A stretch of 64,000 nt of DNA from Hemerocallis citrina (taxonomy: Eukaryota; Streptophyta; Magnoliopsida; Asparagales; Asphodelaceae), in NCBI GenBank assembly GCA_017893485.1, contig CM030366.1, forward strand, positions 103,885,796 to 103,949,795. The letters run 5' to 3'. This document shows positions 8,469-20,289 of the stretch, one piece after another. Position 1 is the first letter of the stretch. Every line of letters starts with the position of its first letter. Both the position numbers and the translations under genes were made by a program. The notes under the pieces are model-generated. The model ran no database searches, was not told the DNA's origin, and saw nothing but the letters and a program-made list of their open reading frames with translations.

Positions 8469-10975
8469 TCAAGCTCTTCTGTGTTCCTCAAATCTTAACA
8501 TGTTTGCCGCATCTCTTTCTTTTTGCAATTGAAGTTGCACGACGCCCTCCTCCGCTAGTTGTGCCAAGTAATTTATCGTGTCACTAGCGGACGTGGCCAT
8601 TCTCTTCGCCTTCTTGTTTCCAATTGGTATACTCAAACTCACGGATGGTGACCCCACCTCAAAAGGTGATTCCATTAACGTATTATCCATCAGCGTAGCC
8701 ATCGCCGAGCCTGAAGCCAATGCCGGTAAATCATGTAAAGGTGTCTCATTCATGGAAACATTTGTAAGAGGGGGAATGATCATAAATTTCAGACATTTAT
8801 TCACCACTTCCCAACATTGTTTATGGGTTAAATTCTTTTTAGTGGCTTGATTGAACCACCTTTGTACTTGAACAAGCTATACAAAATTTAAAAAATTAAT
8901 TTAACAATTATTACAATTTAATCACATATAATTTAATAAAATTGAATAATAAATAATAAAATTGAATTATCTAAAGCAAACTATCTCACCTCGTCCCCCA
9001 AACTTGTGCCACTTTGATAACTATCTTGTTTTCTTCTTCTTTGTGACCCTCCATTTACCTAATTCTTTATTCAATATTTTCCAGGGACGAAGCTAGAGCA
9101 ATCTTGCTCAGTGAGCCAAGCAATAAACAAATTTAGAAAGTTAAAAAAAAACACAACTAATTATAATAAGTCTGTCTTTCTTTCGATAAAAATATAAATA
9201 AACTATCTATAATTTAACATCTTTATATAACTTAAACCATTCAAGTTTAATATGAATAAGGCACATATTTGACAAAATTGACGAGATGTAAGGCATATAA
9301 AATGTTATATATATAAACTAAAAAACCAACAACAATTTATGCAACTCAACAATTGTCATAAGTAACAAAATGCATGAAATATTTTTACTCTTCACGAAGA
9401 CTATATAATTTAGACAATATATAAAAAAAATTCTCAAGATATTCAAATTAATAGGCTAAAATATATATAGAATTTATAAGTCAAAACTTAAATTTTCGAG
9501 GAAATACTATAAAACATATATGAACTTGCTAATCTCACTCTCTTCGCTAGTTGAACAACAAGCCACTATTTTGGCTGCTCGTTTTCTTTCTCACTATAAG
9601 AAACTACAGTAGCATAATCTTAAAAAGTAAGAACAAAGAAAACACTAATTAGTCTAATTTTTCTAATCCTAATGATTTTGTGTTCCCCAAATACTATATA
9701 TTGAAAAGATTACTGTGACTCAATGCTCTGATTCTAATTATAGTTCTCAATGATTTATCTCAAATTCAAGTATGTTCATTATATTATAATCCACACATAT
9801 TAAACAGAATGTACATTTTGTTCATATTCATGGCATCTACAGTCACATGAGTCATTGAAACAAATTTATGACTATCAAAACCTCATTTGCTTTCTACATG
9901 TGAAGTGCTTATGATCAATGATCAACTTTAAGTAACCAGCGATGACCAACTATCACTCACTATAAGTATAAAAATGGTTCTAATATAAGAAGATTTGATT
10001 GAAAATATTGAAATGCTATAACAAATGCCTCTTCTGACACTTCTCTTATATACTCTACTAATCAACTTCAATATTGTATTATCCACTCCAGTTATCATGC
10101 CTTAGTAAGCTCCAAGTAAACCATCGTAAGTGATGATTCTGAAGGTAGCTAGCTAGGTTATGAATAGAAATGAGCAAATACACACTTAAATAAGACCTAA
10201 TAATAATATATGAAAACTCATTGAAATTTCACCAAACACCTTATGTGCATGTATTTTCACATATAACAAAAGATAACAAAACTTGGTTTAACATGATTAG
10301 GGGAAATCAACTCAAACATAAAACAAAATCTATAGAGACAGAGAAAATAAGACTACATTTTGAATCGTTGATCACTGAAGTTTGAAGCAAATCTATATCA
10401 AATATTTTTTCTTTTTCCTAATTTAGGGTTTGGGGTTAAGGATTTGGGGATAATTGACAATCGGAAATTGTGGGAGAAGAGAAGAGAAATTGAAGAAAGG
10501 ATAAGTATATGAGGACTGAGGAGGACCATGAGGCTGAGAAAGGAGTGAGGTTGAGGAGCTGAGGTTTGACTAGGAGCGTTATGGTTTATCTGTTTGGGCG
10601 GAAGAAAGAAGGAAAAAAAATGGTTTCACAACCTGCAATTAGGAGAGAAAGAACAAGAGTCAAAGTGTTCCAACTAATGGTATATATAGGGGGTTTATTA
10701 AAATTTTGGGTGGGCCAAAGTAAAAAGTTTATAACTATTAGGGGGTTTTCAAAATTTGTGTGTGTCTTGGGCCCACGTGAACCTTAACTAGGCTCCGTCC
10801 CTGACATTGTCCACCTACTTTGGAGACCTTGTTCCGTATGATACAATCTCGACCTTATCTGAAATTGTAAAAAAAATTATCCACATTAACGTCAACCTCA
10901 TCTCAGTATCCACAATCGGGTGATGACAAACATTAACCCAACAGTGGCACAACAAAACATCTTTTGCTATCTACC
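8469..10975 (-). pseudogene. PIF/Harbinger ORF1-like (trihelix / NAM-associated) protein, split by hAT
   Basis: The minus strand carries segments typical of the Myb/SANT-trihelix proteins annotated as NAM-associated or PIF ORF1. They are WVNVCHHPIVDTEM (about 10,930), YHTEQGLQSRWTM (about 10,830), QRRRKQDSYQSG (about 9030), WFNQATKKNLTHKQCWEVVN (about 8830) and IPIGNKKAKRM with a charged QLQLQKERDAANM tail (8469-8650). The frame is interrupted by the 1.7-kb hAT element 9082-10803, by stops and by a possible intron. With the transposase remnant at 7.9 kb it indicates a dead PIF/Harbinger transposon. ORF1 proteins bind DNA beside the transposase. Confidence 0.5.
9082..10803. mobile_element. Non-autonomous hAT-like transposon
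   Basis: The left end CAGGGACGAAGC and the right end, read inward as CAGGGACGGAGCC, form a short terminal inverted repeat of the hAT type. The flanking 8-mers ATATTTTC (9074-9081) and ACATTGTC (10804-10811) agree at 6 of 8 positions, as expected for an old 8-bp hAT target duplication. Removing the element brings together parts of the trihelix-like frame. The 1.72-kb interior is AT-rich with no transposase. Confidence 0.65.
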
Positions 10976-12119
10976 ATGTGGTGCTAGCTTCGGTTAAAGA
11001 CGACATTTTTGTAACAAAAACAAATTTCAATTTAGACAAATTATGATATGTGAAAAGAGAAAGAAATAATTTTTGATGGTGTAGAGGATTGATAGATAGT
11101 GTATAGAGTGAAAAAGATAGATACATATTCATAGAATTATATATATATATATATATATATTTCCCCCCAAATATTTCAGTTTTTTTTTTAAAATTAAAAA
11201 TTTCAAAAAATAGTCGTTATGTGTTTCCTAATTATTTTTTTTTGTGAATATTTTATTCAAAAATCAAACAAAATGACCGCTTGGGTGGGAGAATTGACCA
11301 TTGGGTGGGTGGGGCCCACAAGGCTACAAAAGCTGCCCCCCGGGTCGGGTCGCGAGCTCGGGCTACCAAATCCCAAACCCGGGAGTGTGGGGCCCACCAA
11401 CCACCCAAGCAAAAGTGGAGTGGTGGGATGGGTTTTCTTTTTGTTTGTTGGCCTTTTGTGTGTGGAGCCCACCACATGCCGAGGCAAATTATATGCAGTT
11501 GAAGTGCTCTTATAGTGGACCCGAAATTTTGTCCGTTTTCTTTTTGGGGGTCTTTTGTACGCATGTATTATCTATTACTCATCCTAAAATCATGAGTTCG
11601 GATGATCCAAAGTTTTCCGTCTGTCATTTGAAAATTATAACCATTCATTTTATAATAATTATAAAAAATAACAAACAAAATATTTTACTTCCAGTTTTTA
11701 TAGTAAAAAATATGAGAAAATTGAGCAACATACTTGTAGGAGGTGATTTCCTTCTACAAAATATTTATAACTACTTGTTGGAGTTCCGCATTGTTCATTT
11801 TGATATTTATGTTGTAATATGTATGCCCATAAAATTTTGAGTCGTTTGGAGATCGTTGATTCATGTTTTAATTTGTCGCGAAATGAACGTTTTTTTCTCT
11901 CTCAATAATACAACAAATTAACATTACGCTATGCATGGAAAAGAAATCTCCGAACGGCTTTATTTTTTGCATACACACATTTTATGATATTATAAATTTA
12001 ATGAACGGTACGGATCATCCATATAAAGTCTCGTCATATGAGTACAACTACTCTATATGAGAAAGTTCTCATCTTACAAGTATGAGGCTCCCTTTCCTTA
12101 ACAAATATCTCTAATATTA
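10976..12119. other. No gene; (AT)n tract and a GC-rich 300-bp island
   Basis: (AT)n lies at about 11,138-11,160. A GC-rich, GGGTGGG/CCCACC-rich segment at about 11,270-11,520 is open in several frames on both strands only because of composition. Its GGGCCCAC and GTGGGGCCCACC blocks form short inverted repeats, so it could be a degenerate MITE. I see no coding evidence. Confidence 0.5.
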
Positions 12120-12405
12120 TAATTGGAGAAGGCATTAGTGTCATTTGTCAATCTATCAATGCGTGTGACACACGTACATAACTAATATGAAGGAGGTATC
12201 AGGTTCGAGTCATCACTACATCAAAGTTTTTATTTAAACTTTATTTTTATTAAGACGTGTATTGTCCGTGCATAACTAATATAAAAGAGGTCTCAGGTTC
12301 GAGGCCAGAATACGTTGAAATTTTTACTTTAAAAAATACATATTTATTAAGACATGCGTCGCACGTGTAAACTAATAGTATATATTAGTAGTAAACAAAA
12401 GATTC
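12120..12405. repeat. Two degenerate ~100-bp direct repeats with B-box-like motif
   Basis: Two similar units each contain CATAACTAATAT, then AGGT(A/C)TCAGGTTCGAG and a run ending in TTATTAAGAC. GGTTCGAG resembles a tRNA-type B box, so a SINE relic is possible, but no A box is convincing. The block abuts the 3' end of the LINE. Confidence 0.45.
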
Positions 12406-13990
12406 TCATACAACAACAACAATAACAACAAAGCCTTTTTCCCAACCAGTTGGGGTTGGCTACATGAATCCTGGTTTTCCATTCTGCTCGGTTTAGCGCA
12501 ATATCTTCTGTAAGGTCACAAGTTATCATATCTTTTTTCACCGTTTCCACCCAAGTTAGTTTAGGTATTCCTCTACCCTTAACTCTACCTTCAAAACTTA
12601 TCAAATTATTATTTTTAACGGGGGCACTACTAGGTCTACGTGTGACATATCAAAACTACCTGAGGCGATTCTCTCTTAACTTATCTTGGATTGGAGCTAC
12701 CTTTAGTATGTCTCGTATATGCTCGTTTCTAATTCTATCCTTCCTTGTTTTACCACACACCCATTTTAGCATCCTCATCTCCGCTATACTCATTTTTTGG
12801 ACATGTTGTTTCTTTGTTGCCCAACACTCTACTCCATACATCATTGCTGGTTAACAATCGTCCAATAAAATTTTTCCTTCAACTTCAAAGGTATATGTTT
12901 GTCACACAAAACACTATTGACACTTCTCCACTTAAGCCACCTTGCTTGGATCCTATGTATAACATCTTCATATATCTCCCCATCTCTTTGTATAATCGAG
13001 CCTAAATATCAGAAACGGCCTCTCTTAGGTATCTTTTGGCCATCAAGCTTCATTACTTCCTCAGTTATGTTCCGAATATCACTAAAATTACACTCCATAT
13101 ACTTTATTCTAGTTCTGCTTATCCTAAAGCCTCTAACTTCCGAAGTTTCTCTACATAATTCTAATTTAGCATTGACCCCTGCTCTGGTCTCGTCCATTAA
13201 GACAATGTCATTGACAAAAAGAATACGCAAAGACACCTCATCTTGTATTCCTCGTGTCAATTCATCCATAACCAAAGTAAAGAGGTAGGGACTTAAAGCC
13301 GAACCTTGATGTAAACCTACTGTAATAGGAAAATCGCTGGTTTCTCATGTGGTTGTTCTAATTGTGGTCGTTGCCCCTTCATACTTATCCTTAATTACCT
13401 CAATATATCGAATAGTTACTCCTTTATTATTTAACACCCACCATACTATGTATTTAGGGACTTTATCATATGCTTTTTCTAGATCCATAAAAGTCATATG
13501 TAGATCTCTCCCTATATTTTTTCATAAGTCTCCTCCGTTCATAAATTGCTTCTATTGTTGACCTTCCAGACATAAACCCAAACTGATTCTGAGACTATAG
13601 TTTCTAGTCTCAGTCTATGTTCGATCACTCTCTCCCAAATTTTCATCGTATGACTCATTAATTTAATTCCTTGGTAGTTTGAGCAACTTTGTATATCTCA
13701 TTTATTTTTATATATAGGTACTAAAATACTCTTTCTCCATTCATTGGATATCTTCTTAGTCCTCAAAATTTCATTAAATAATTTTGTTAGTCAACACATT
13801 CCTATATCCCCAAGGCACTTTCAAACTTCAATGGGTATATCATCCGGTCCTAAAACTTTTCCTATTTTCATCATTCCTAGAGCATTTTAAACCTCCGAGG
13901 TCCTAATTCTACGGAAAATTTATACTCTTGACTCTTCCTCGAGTCATCTATATTTAAGTTGTCCACAACCTTTTAGTATGTTATAATATG
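12406..13990 (-). pseudogene. RTE-like LINE reverse transcriptase, 5'-truncated
   Basis: The minus strand carries the C-terminal part of a non-LTR retrotransposon reverse transcriptase. Segments in order: DDIPIEV.KCLGDIG (about 13,820), TKLFNEILRTKKISNEWR (about 13,760), NYQGIKLMSHTMKIWERVIE (about 13,650), MDLEKAYDKVPK (about 13,470), LSPYLFTLVMDELTRGIQ (about 13,270), [19 protein letters not shown] (about 12,830) and AEWKTRIHVANPNWLGK (about 12,450). The element ends in a TTG-repeat tail (CAACAACAACAATAACAACA on plus, about 12,411-12,430), as in plant RTE-type LINEs. Endonuclease and 5' parts are absent, the usual 5' truncation. Several frameshifts and stops are present, including a Trp-to-stop near 13,830. 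Confidence 0.88.
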
Positions 13991-14408
13991 ATCTGAAAAA
14001 AAAAACAATTAAACAAATAAACAAAATATTATATTCTCATAATCTCATAGCCCAAATTTTAGTATGTAAACAAATAATTTATAATTTGACAAACCCAATT
14101 TAAATAAATAAACATAATTAACAGTCTTAGATTTGACAGCCCCTCTTTGATTACGTTTTTTTTCCTTAACGATTAATTCATTTCCATTTCTATATTTCTG
14201 TATCATTTACATAAAAGAAAATCAAAGAAAGTAAAAGAATGTGTAATAGTAATAGCAAGTTTCTATCTACTATATAGCTAAGCAAAAAAAAAACTGTTGC
14301 TGCTCAGTATTCCTAAAATTACCAATATACCCCAGAAAACAAATAATCGATCAAGAAATAATCAGCTCAATTAAACCTATATCATTATTTTTTTTTATTC
14401 CCCCCCCA

Positions 14409-14439
<31 letters not shown>

Positions 14440-15340
14440 AAAAAAATATATGGTGAAGTCCTATTTGGTTACAAAGGTAGGATATATGTAGGTTATTTTC
14501 AAGCGGAGATAAAGAAATGCAATCCATAGATGCATATCGGTACCTCCATTTTTTGCTAAGATAAATTTGATATGATTGCAGTTTAGATACCTACTGTGAC
14601 AACTACTTTTAAGTGGAAACAAATGAAGGTAGTCCATATTTAAAATATGATCCAAATATATCAAAGTTCAGATAGCTTAAATATATAAGTTACCTCCACT
14701 TACCTTTTGTGACATTTGAATCCAAAAAAGGACCTGAATATATTAAAATTTTCATAATGTTGCACTTGGTTCTAAAATTGATCACTTTTTAAGTTGATCG
14801 ACGGGCTAATATAGAAATAGCAATTTGTGAACAAACAATATGAAATTATAATATTGTGTTGTAGACTTGTGTGGGTTTTCTCCAAGAATACCACCCTCAC
14901 ATGTGAAAGGGGGTAAAACTATCCAATTATCCTCGTCTTCAACCTTAAAAATTTACTGAAATAAATAAAATAGTAATAATATTTATAAAACTTATATTGT
15001 TCAAACTCATGCGGATGTGGATGTGTTCTCCTCTTTAACCAACAATAATAGTTCATCAACATTAGTGTGACGGTAGAAAAGTTATAAATATATATAATGA
15101 CTTCACCCGGGGTTTTCACAAAATTTGATGGTTAAGAGTTTTTCCTCATGAACCTAAATGGTTGAGGGGTGTCTTGCCAGATTTAGCCATACTGACTTAC
15201 TGGGTGTCAGCTGATACACATTGACTGTGAAGTAAGTTATGAATATACAACAAAATTTGGAACTAAATTTCAGTCTACATTACTATTTTGTGTAAATATA
15301 CCATGAAGAGGCATATTTCCATAACTATTTTGTGTAAATA
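13991..15340. other. No gene recognised; C37 tract
   Basis: AT-rich sequence without convincing coding signal. A nearly pure C tract spans 14,401-14,437 (one A at 14,408), followed by A9. Short direct and inverted copies of a GTTAC/GTAGG-like segment at 14,460-14,720 could be an old MITE but cannot be delimited. Confidence 0.5.
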
Positions 15341-15370
15341 CTAGATTTGCCCGTGGGCACGTGTCTACGG
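15341..15370 (-). mobile_element. Candidate Helitron 3' terminus (hairpin plus CTAG)
   Basis: On the minus strand a 10-bp-arm hairpin (plus 15,351-15,370, 8 of 10 paired with two G/T-type mismatches) is followed after six bases by CTAG and then T. This is the pattern of Helitron 3' ends: subterminal hairpin, CTRR, insertion between A and T. A homologous end is at 62,157. The element would extend to the right, but its 5' end was not found. Confidence 0.5.
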
Positions 15371-15487
15371 CACGTCTTCAAAATGATACAGCATATGAAA
15401 AGCCTTGTAAACAGTAAATCAACAATTATGTAGTTCAAGTTTGAATAGTATGACAATAATTAGTTGTAAATAAAAATCCATGTTTCC

Positions 15488-15489
15488 AG

Positions 15490-15550
<61 letters not shown>
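15488..15550. repeat. (TA)n microsatellite at foldback insertion point
   Basis: A pure TA run ends exactly at the left terminus of the long-TIR element. A second TA run lies at its right end (26,187-26,217). Confidence 0.95.
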
Positions 15551-15553
<3 letters not shown>

Positions 15554-16452
15554 GTCTTCAGTTGCGCACCCTCGTGCGCACTGTACCCAAGCCACAGGAT
15601 CTTCATCATGTTCAACTTTAAGATCTGATGGCTCTCCATCTTCCGCTCTCTCCCTTATTGAAGATGGGGGTAAACTAGGAAATTCACCCCCATTTGATGC
15701 ATACCTTCTCCCGTTCTCTTCCCCCGTTGTCTCTCACTCTCTCTCCTTATCTCCTTTCCCAAATCGATTAAGTGAAAAAAAACCTAGCTAAAAATCCGAC
15801 CTGATCTCTTCCCCAAATCAAAGAACAAAAAACCTCTTCCCCAAATCGAAGATCCGTTGCGGCTGCTACTCTTGGAGTTCCCCCCAAATCGAAACACTAG
15901 CTCCCCAAATTGCATCCCTCTTTTTGAAAGCCCCTCTTTTCGAAAGCGAAATCGAAGAAACCCAAATCTACCCAAATCGGATGAGGCTCGGAGTTGAGTT
16001 CTGCCATTTGATAGTATGACACTGAAGGGAAGTATTCTCACTTTGTTCAGTTTGTTGCATTTTTTTACCATGGTTGCATCAGTAGGCAATGATGAATTTC
16101 AAAAGATAGTAGGCTTGAGTTATTATATGATACTAAGTTGCTATAATTTGGTAGAAATGAGTAATGAGCCTTTGCTCTATGTTAATTTGTTGCATTTGCT
16201 ATACTTTGGTCTTTCTTCATTTGGTGTTGTTGCTTCATTTGCTATGTAGGTAATGATGTTAATTTACTGCTAGTCTTGCATTTGCTATATGTTCCTTTCT
16301 GTTAGTTTTGCAAATGAATGAGGGAACACGAAGGAGAGAAGGATACGGTTTATGTTTCGATTGAGTTAAAATACTGATTTAAACAAACTAGATGGCATGG
16401 CATTAATATGCAGCCCCTTCTCATATACTGATTTAAACATGAGAGTGTTTTT
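15551..16452 (+). repeat. Left terminal inverted repeat arm
   Basis: It contains a 77-codon open frame (16,016-16,249) that recurs, nearly unchanged, in the right arm (19,340-19,561, minus). The frame starts at different positions in the two arms and lacks any domain, so I treat it as arm sequence rather than a gene. Confidence 0.85.
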
Positions 16453-16591
16453 CAGTTGTAGTTCAAGATTGCAGTGATGAAAAGCAATATGTTCAATGGA
16501 TTCAAATCATGTTGTATCCTTTGATAATTTATACATGTATTTATGATTCATTTCTTGAAATTTGATTATATATTGCTAATTTGTAATAGGT

Positions 16592-17338
16592 ATGGAGAGT
16601 GGGGAAGGTTGCTCACAACTTGGTGACAATTTTTTGTCGGTACAGGAAGGTGATTTTACACCCATAGTTGACGAGCATCTAATTCAATTATGTGTTTCCC
16701 CCACCTACCATCACAAGTATAATTATGTGCATCACTTCTTATGGGTGATTAGGTTGGCTGATTGTATGTTCAGTCTGTTTCAGTTTGGTTCCAAGGTTGA
16801 CCTATTTTTGTTGTTGTTTATTAGCTTTCGACAGCTTTGTTTATGATATGCAATGAAAGGACTTATTGAAATCTTTTTTTTTGGTTTCCCAACGTAAATT
16901 TTGATTTAGATTAAATTAATCCCTTCTCAATTTGTGCTATTAGGCATGGCATAATAATGCAGCCATAGTGCTTCTCAATTTGTATGCATTTGATACACTT
17001 GTGGTTGATTCAAAATTGGCATAACAATTCACTTATAATAAGCTATGTTGTTTCTGAGCCTACTATATTTTGAGTATTCATGTTGTGAAATCATGTTCTC
17101 TGTTTATGTTGTGAAATTAAGCTCTAAAGTCATTTTGTAAATGCAGAGTCGAAGCATTTTAAACAGCTGTAGCAGAAGCAACTAAATATAGAATAGTAGC
17201 AGTCGCAGCTCAAGCAACAATAGTCGAAGCTCAAGCAACAGCAGTCAAAGCTCAAGCAACATCAGCATCAGCAGCATCAGCCGTAGCATTAGCAGCTCAA
17301 GCAGCATCAGCAGCCGCAGCTCAAGCATTAGAAATTTA
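16592..17338 (+). pseudogene. Exon-like pieces in foldback core, incl. Ala/Gln-rich tail
   Basis: At 16,592 an ATG after an AG acceptor begins MESGEGCSQLGDNFLSVQEG, then DFTPIVDEH. At about 17,146 another AG is followed by VEAF-stop-TAVAEATKYRI and an Ala/Gln-rich tail of degenerate AQAT and AAQA repeats, ending EI-stop at 17,338. The first piece weakly recalls the TPKVG entry of FAR1/MULE-type proteins; the tail is low complexity. I cannot assign a family. The TAA at 17,174-17,176 could come from a Gln codon by one C-to-T change. Confidence 0.35.
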
Positions 17339-17980
17339 GCATTTAATCAAAACTTGTTATATTTGTATTAGCTCGAGCATTCGAAATTTAGTTGCTTCTC
17401 TTCGCAAAAACTTAATTCGTTTGCAAATATTCTAGACCGTGAGTGGGATTCCATATCCATTTATATCATGTAAAATTGCTTTAGATGATGGTTGTGGTTA
17501 CCTTAACATGAACAATAGAGTGGTTGTGAATATGAGAAAAACCTTAACTTACCAATAGTAAACTTTGATAAATGCAGGCTATATCGAGGGCGTGCTGTCT
17601 TGAAAGTTGCATCCAGTGTTGCTTATCATACCACCAAATTAATTGCCAAGGCAATCTAAACACCAATATCTATTCTAATGTATCATGACATTTGAGAGAC
17701 AATACACTCCAAAAGGATGTGCTCTATCTTATTCACCCCTTGTAATTATACCATTATTGTACTCTTAGCTTTCGATGTGTTTTCTTTTTCTCATTCTTGC
17801 ACAGCTACATTGAAGAAAATGTTCATTTAGCTTGTATGTTCAAAACTTGTTAATCAAAACTTGTTATACTTGAACTCAGAATTAGTATGAAATTTGTGAG
17901 TTTTTTTGCATTTATAAGAACACTGAGAATTAGTACGCAGAATTAGTACTTGAACTAAATATAGAACACTATTTTTGCAT

Positions 17981-18550
17981 TTATAAGACAAAACAGAACA
18001 GCTTCAAAATGATGCTAGAATTTTTTATTGATCTCAGTACTTGAACTAAACTGGTGCTCGAAAAAAATTCCTTTTTCCCATTCCACACTTGAGCATACTC
18101 ACTCAGAATCGAAACCAATACTCGACTCGACTCCCCTGTAAGTTTCTGATGGACTAGTATATTCATATCACTTAAAAGAGGTCTCAATTCGCATACTGGA
18201 GCATCATTCAATGAGTACGCAAAATTCCCTAAATGCACTAAAATTGAAAGATAAAAGAAACTATACCAATACTGTAAATGAATTCAAATGAAAACACACT
18301 CAAATTGCACAGAAAAGATTACATTATTTCAAATTTGCTAGTACATTCTTATCAAAGCCATTACAACAATCCATTACACATAACTACAATCAACTTGTCT
18401 TCTCCGGTCCTACATTAACAAACAAATGAACCATTGCATGAACTCTGCTAGCAAGCAGTTTCTTACTTATCTATTTCAGCTCCATCTACTTCATCATCTT
18501 CTAATTGGGTTAGTCTAGTACCTCGTCTTCCTGATCCTCTTATGCTGCTG
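17981..18550 (-). pseudogene. Unidentified minus-strand exon-like pieces in foldback core
   Basis: The frame 17,981-18,238 encodes a segment with NDAPVCELRPLLSDMNILV and SSRVLVSILSEYAQVW. Upstream on the same strand (about 18,465-18,550) is RGSGRRGTRLTQLEDDEVDG followed by AEID-K and a stop, resembling an acidic protein C-terminus. No known domain is evident. The two may be unrelated. Confidence 0.25.
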
Positions 18551-18637
18551 AATTTTTTTTAAAAAAAACATAAGGATTAGCTACTCTTTGTAGTCATTGT
18601 TGTTGCATGATTTGTAACCTCTAAATTCATGTTGCAA

Positions 18638-19103
18638 ATTTTGAAATGGTAGTAGGTTCAGAAAACAACTTTTTAAAATGATAGTAGGCTAATAAAACCT
18701 CAGTTCAGCAAAAAATTCAGAATCTTCAGTGAATAAAATTAGTATGAAGTGGACAAGCATCCGTATTTCCAAATGAAAATATGCTACAAATTGCTCAACA
18801 ATTCAATCATCACTGACTAGGGCTGCATATTAATGCCATGCCATCTAGTTTGTTTGAATGGGTATCATATATAAAGAAGTCTTCAGTTGCGCACCCCTAT
18901 AGTGCTCAGTCTCATGCGCACGAGACCATAGCCATCTAATCTTCATCGTGATCATGATGAAGATCTGATGGCTCTCCTTCACCCGCTCTCTCCCTTAATG
19001 AAAAAAACCGTAGCTAATTCTCCGACGTGATCTCTTCAGCAATTTTTGAGATGGTAGTAGGCTCAAAAAACAACTTTTTAAAATGATAGTAGGCTAATAA
19101 AAC
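18638..19103. repeat. 61-bp direct repeat, one copy inside a MITE
   Basis: 18,638-18,698 and 19,043-19,103 are near-identical (ATGGTAGTAGG, CAACTTTTTAAAATGATAGT, AGGCTAATAAAAC). The right copy lies inside the MITE 18,881-19,123; the left copy lies outside it. Confidence 0.85.
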
Positions 19104-19123
19104 ACGAGGGTGTGCAACTGAAG
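18881..19123. mobile_element. MITE sharing termini with the foldback element
   Basis: The left end CTTCAGTTGCGCACCC and the right end GGGTGTGCAACTGAAG form a 16-bp terminal inverted repeat with one mismatch, nearly identical to the foldback termini. The first ~150 bases are a shortened copy of the foldback arm (GATCTGATGGCTCTCC, CCCGCTCTCTCCCTTAATGA), so it is a deletion derivative. It abuts the inner end of the right arm. A partial duplicate of the inner-arm end (GGCTGCATATTAATGCCATG) lies at 18,822-18,841 just outside it. Confidence 0.75.
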
Positions 19124-19140
19124 CGCTATATGAGATGTCT

Positions 19141-19702
19141 ACACTCTCATGTTTAAATTAGTATATGAAAAAGGGCTGCATATTAATGCCATGCCATCTA
19201 GTTTGTTTAAATCAGTATTTTAATTCAATCGAAACATAAACCGTCTCCTTCTCTCCTTCGTGTTCCCTCATTCATTTGCAAAACTAACAGTGAGAAACAT
19301 ATAGCAAATGCAAGACTAGCAGTAAATTAACATCAGTGCCTACATAGCAAATGCAGCAACAACACCAAATGAAGAAAGACCAAAGTATAGCAAATGCAAC
19401 AAATTAACATAGAGCAAAGGCTCATTACTCATTTCTACCAAATTATAGCAACTTAGTATCATATAATAACTCAAGCCTACTATCTTTTGAAATTCATCAT
19501 TGCCTATTGATGCAACCATGGTAAAAAATGCAACAAACTGAACAAGGTGAGAATCAAACACTTCCCTTCAGTATCATACTATCAAATGGCAGAACTCAAC
19601 ACCGAGCCTCATTCGATTTGGGTAGATTTGGGTAGATTTGGGTTTCTTCGATTTCGCTTTCGAAAAGAGGGGCTTTCGAAAAGAGGGATGCGATTTGGGG
19701 AG
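19141..19702 (-). repeat. Right terminal inverted repeat arm, inner part
   Basis: Inverted copy of about 15,890-16,452. It is interrupted at 19,702 by the Tat-like element and continues at 25,808-26,184. Target sequence at the break, compared with the intact left arm, confirms the insertion point. Confidence 0.88.
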
Positions 19703-20286
19703 TGATATGGCTAAAAATGGGGTTAAATCGGAACCGTCCAAATTAGGAACGAATCTTAAAGCCTAGGGGTAAAATGGTAATTTTGCCTACTAATGGGTCC
19801 GCAGTGGGTACTAGTTCTTAAAGACCCATTAACCTGCTAACGAATCCATATCCAACAGGGTACGAGTCCCAACCTGAAGTAAACCCGGTCCAGTAGGATA
19901 GAATTAGGGTTTCTAATTAATATTAATCAACGGCCCTGATTCACATCTATCCTTTCACTGGGGATTAGGGATTACGTTCCTTATCTGATCACAGGGATTA
20001 CATTCCTAATCTGACCCCGACGGTGGCTATAAATACCCCCATCCACCACCATTAAGAGGTAATCAATCTTTTGCCAATTTACGCTCTTTAATAATCTTCC
20101 TGATTACTGACTTGAGCATCAGAGGGTGCGTCGCCGGGATCAACCCCGGTGTCTCGCACTTTTTGCAGGAGAACGGCGGGAGTCAACGGTCAAACTCCGG
20201 CGGAACAGGTTCAGGTTTGCCATTCAAGTTTTCCAAGAATCCACAAATACTGTCTGTTTACCCCCACACCAGATTTAGCGGTAACA
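19703..20286 (+). repeat. 5' LTR of Tat-like element 1
   Basis: Contains a TATA box (TATAAATAC, 20,028-20,036) followed by a C5 run. In the 3' LTR the same site reads TATGAATAC (25,548-25,556), so only the 5' copy keeps a consensus TATA. Confidence 0.92.
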
Positions 20287-20289
20287 GAT

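Noticed and set aside
11253..11840. Several overlapping open frames of 70-180 codons on both strands
   Set aside because: They arise from a GC-rich, repeat-like segment that lacks stops in many frames; no domain and no codon pattern support any of them.
12190..12320. tRNA gene suggested by GGTTCGAG boxes
   Set aside because: No A box, no cloverleaf and no acceptor stem; at best a SINE relic or chance.
16016..16249. 77-codon frame recurring at 19,340-19,561
   Set aside because: The two are inverted arm copies; starts differ and there is no recognisable domain.
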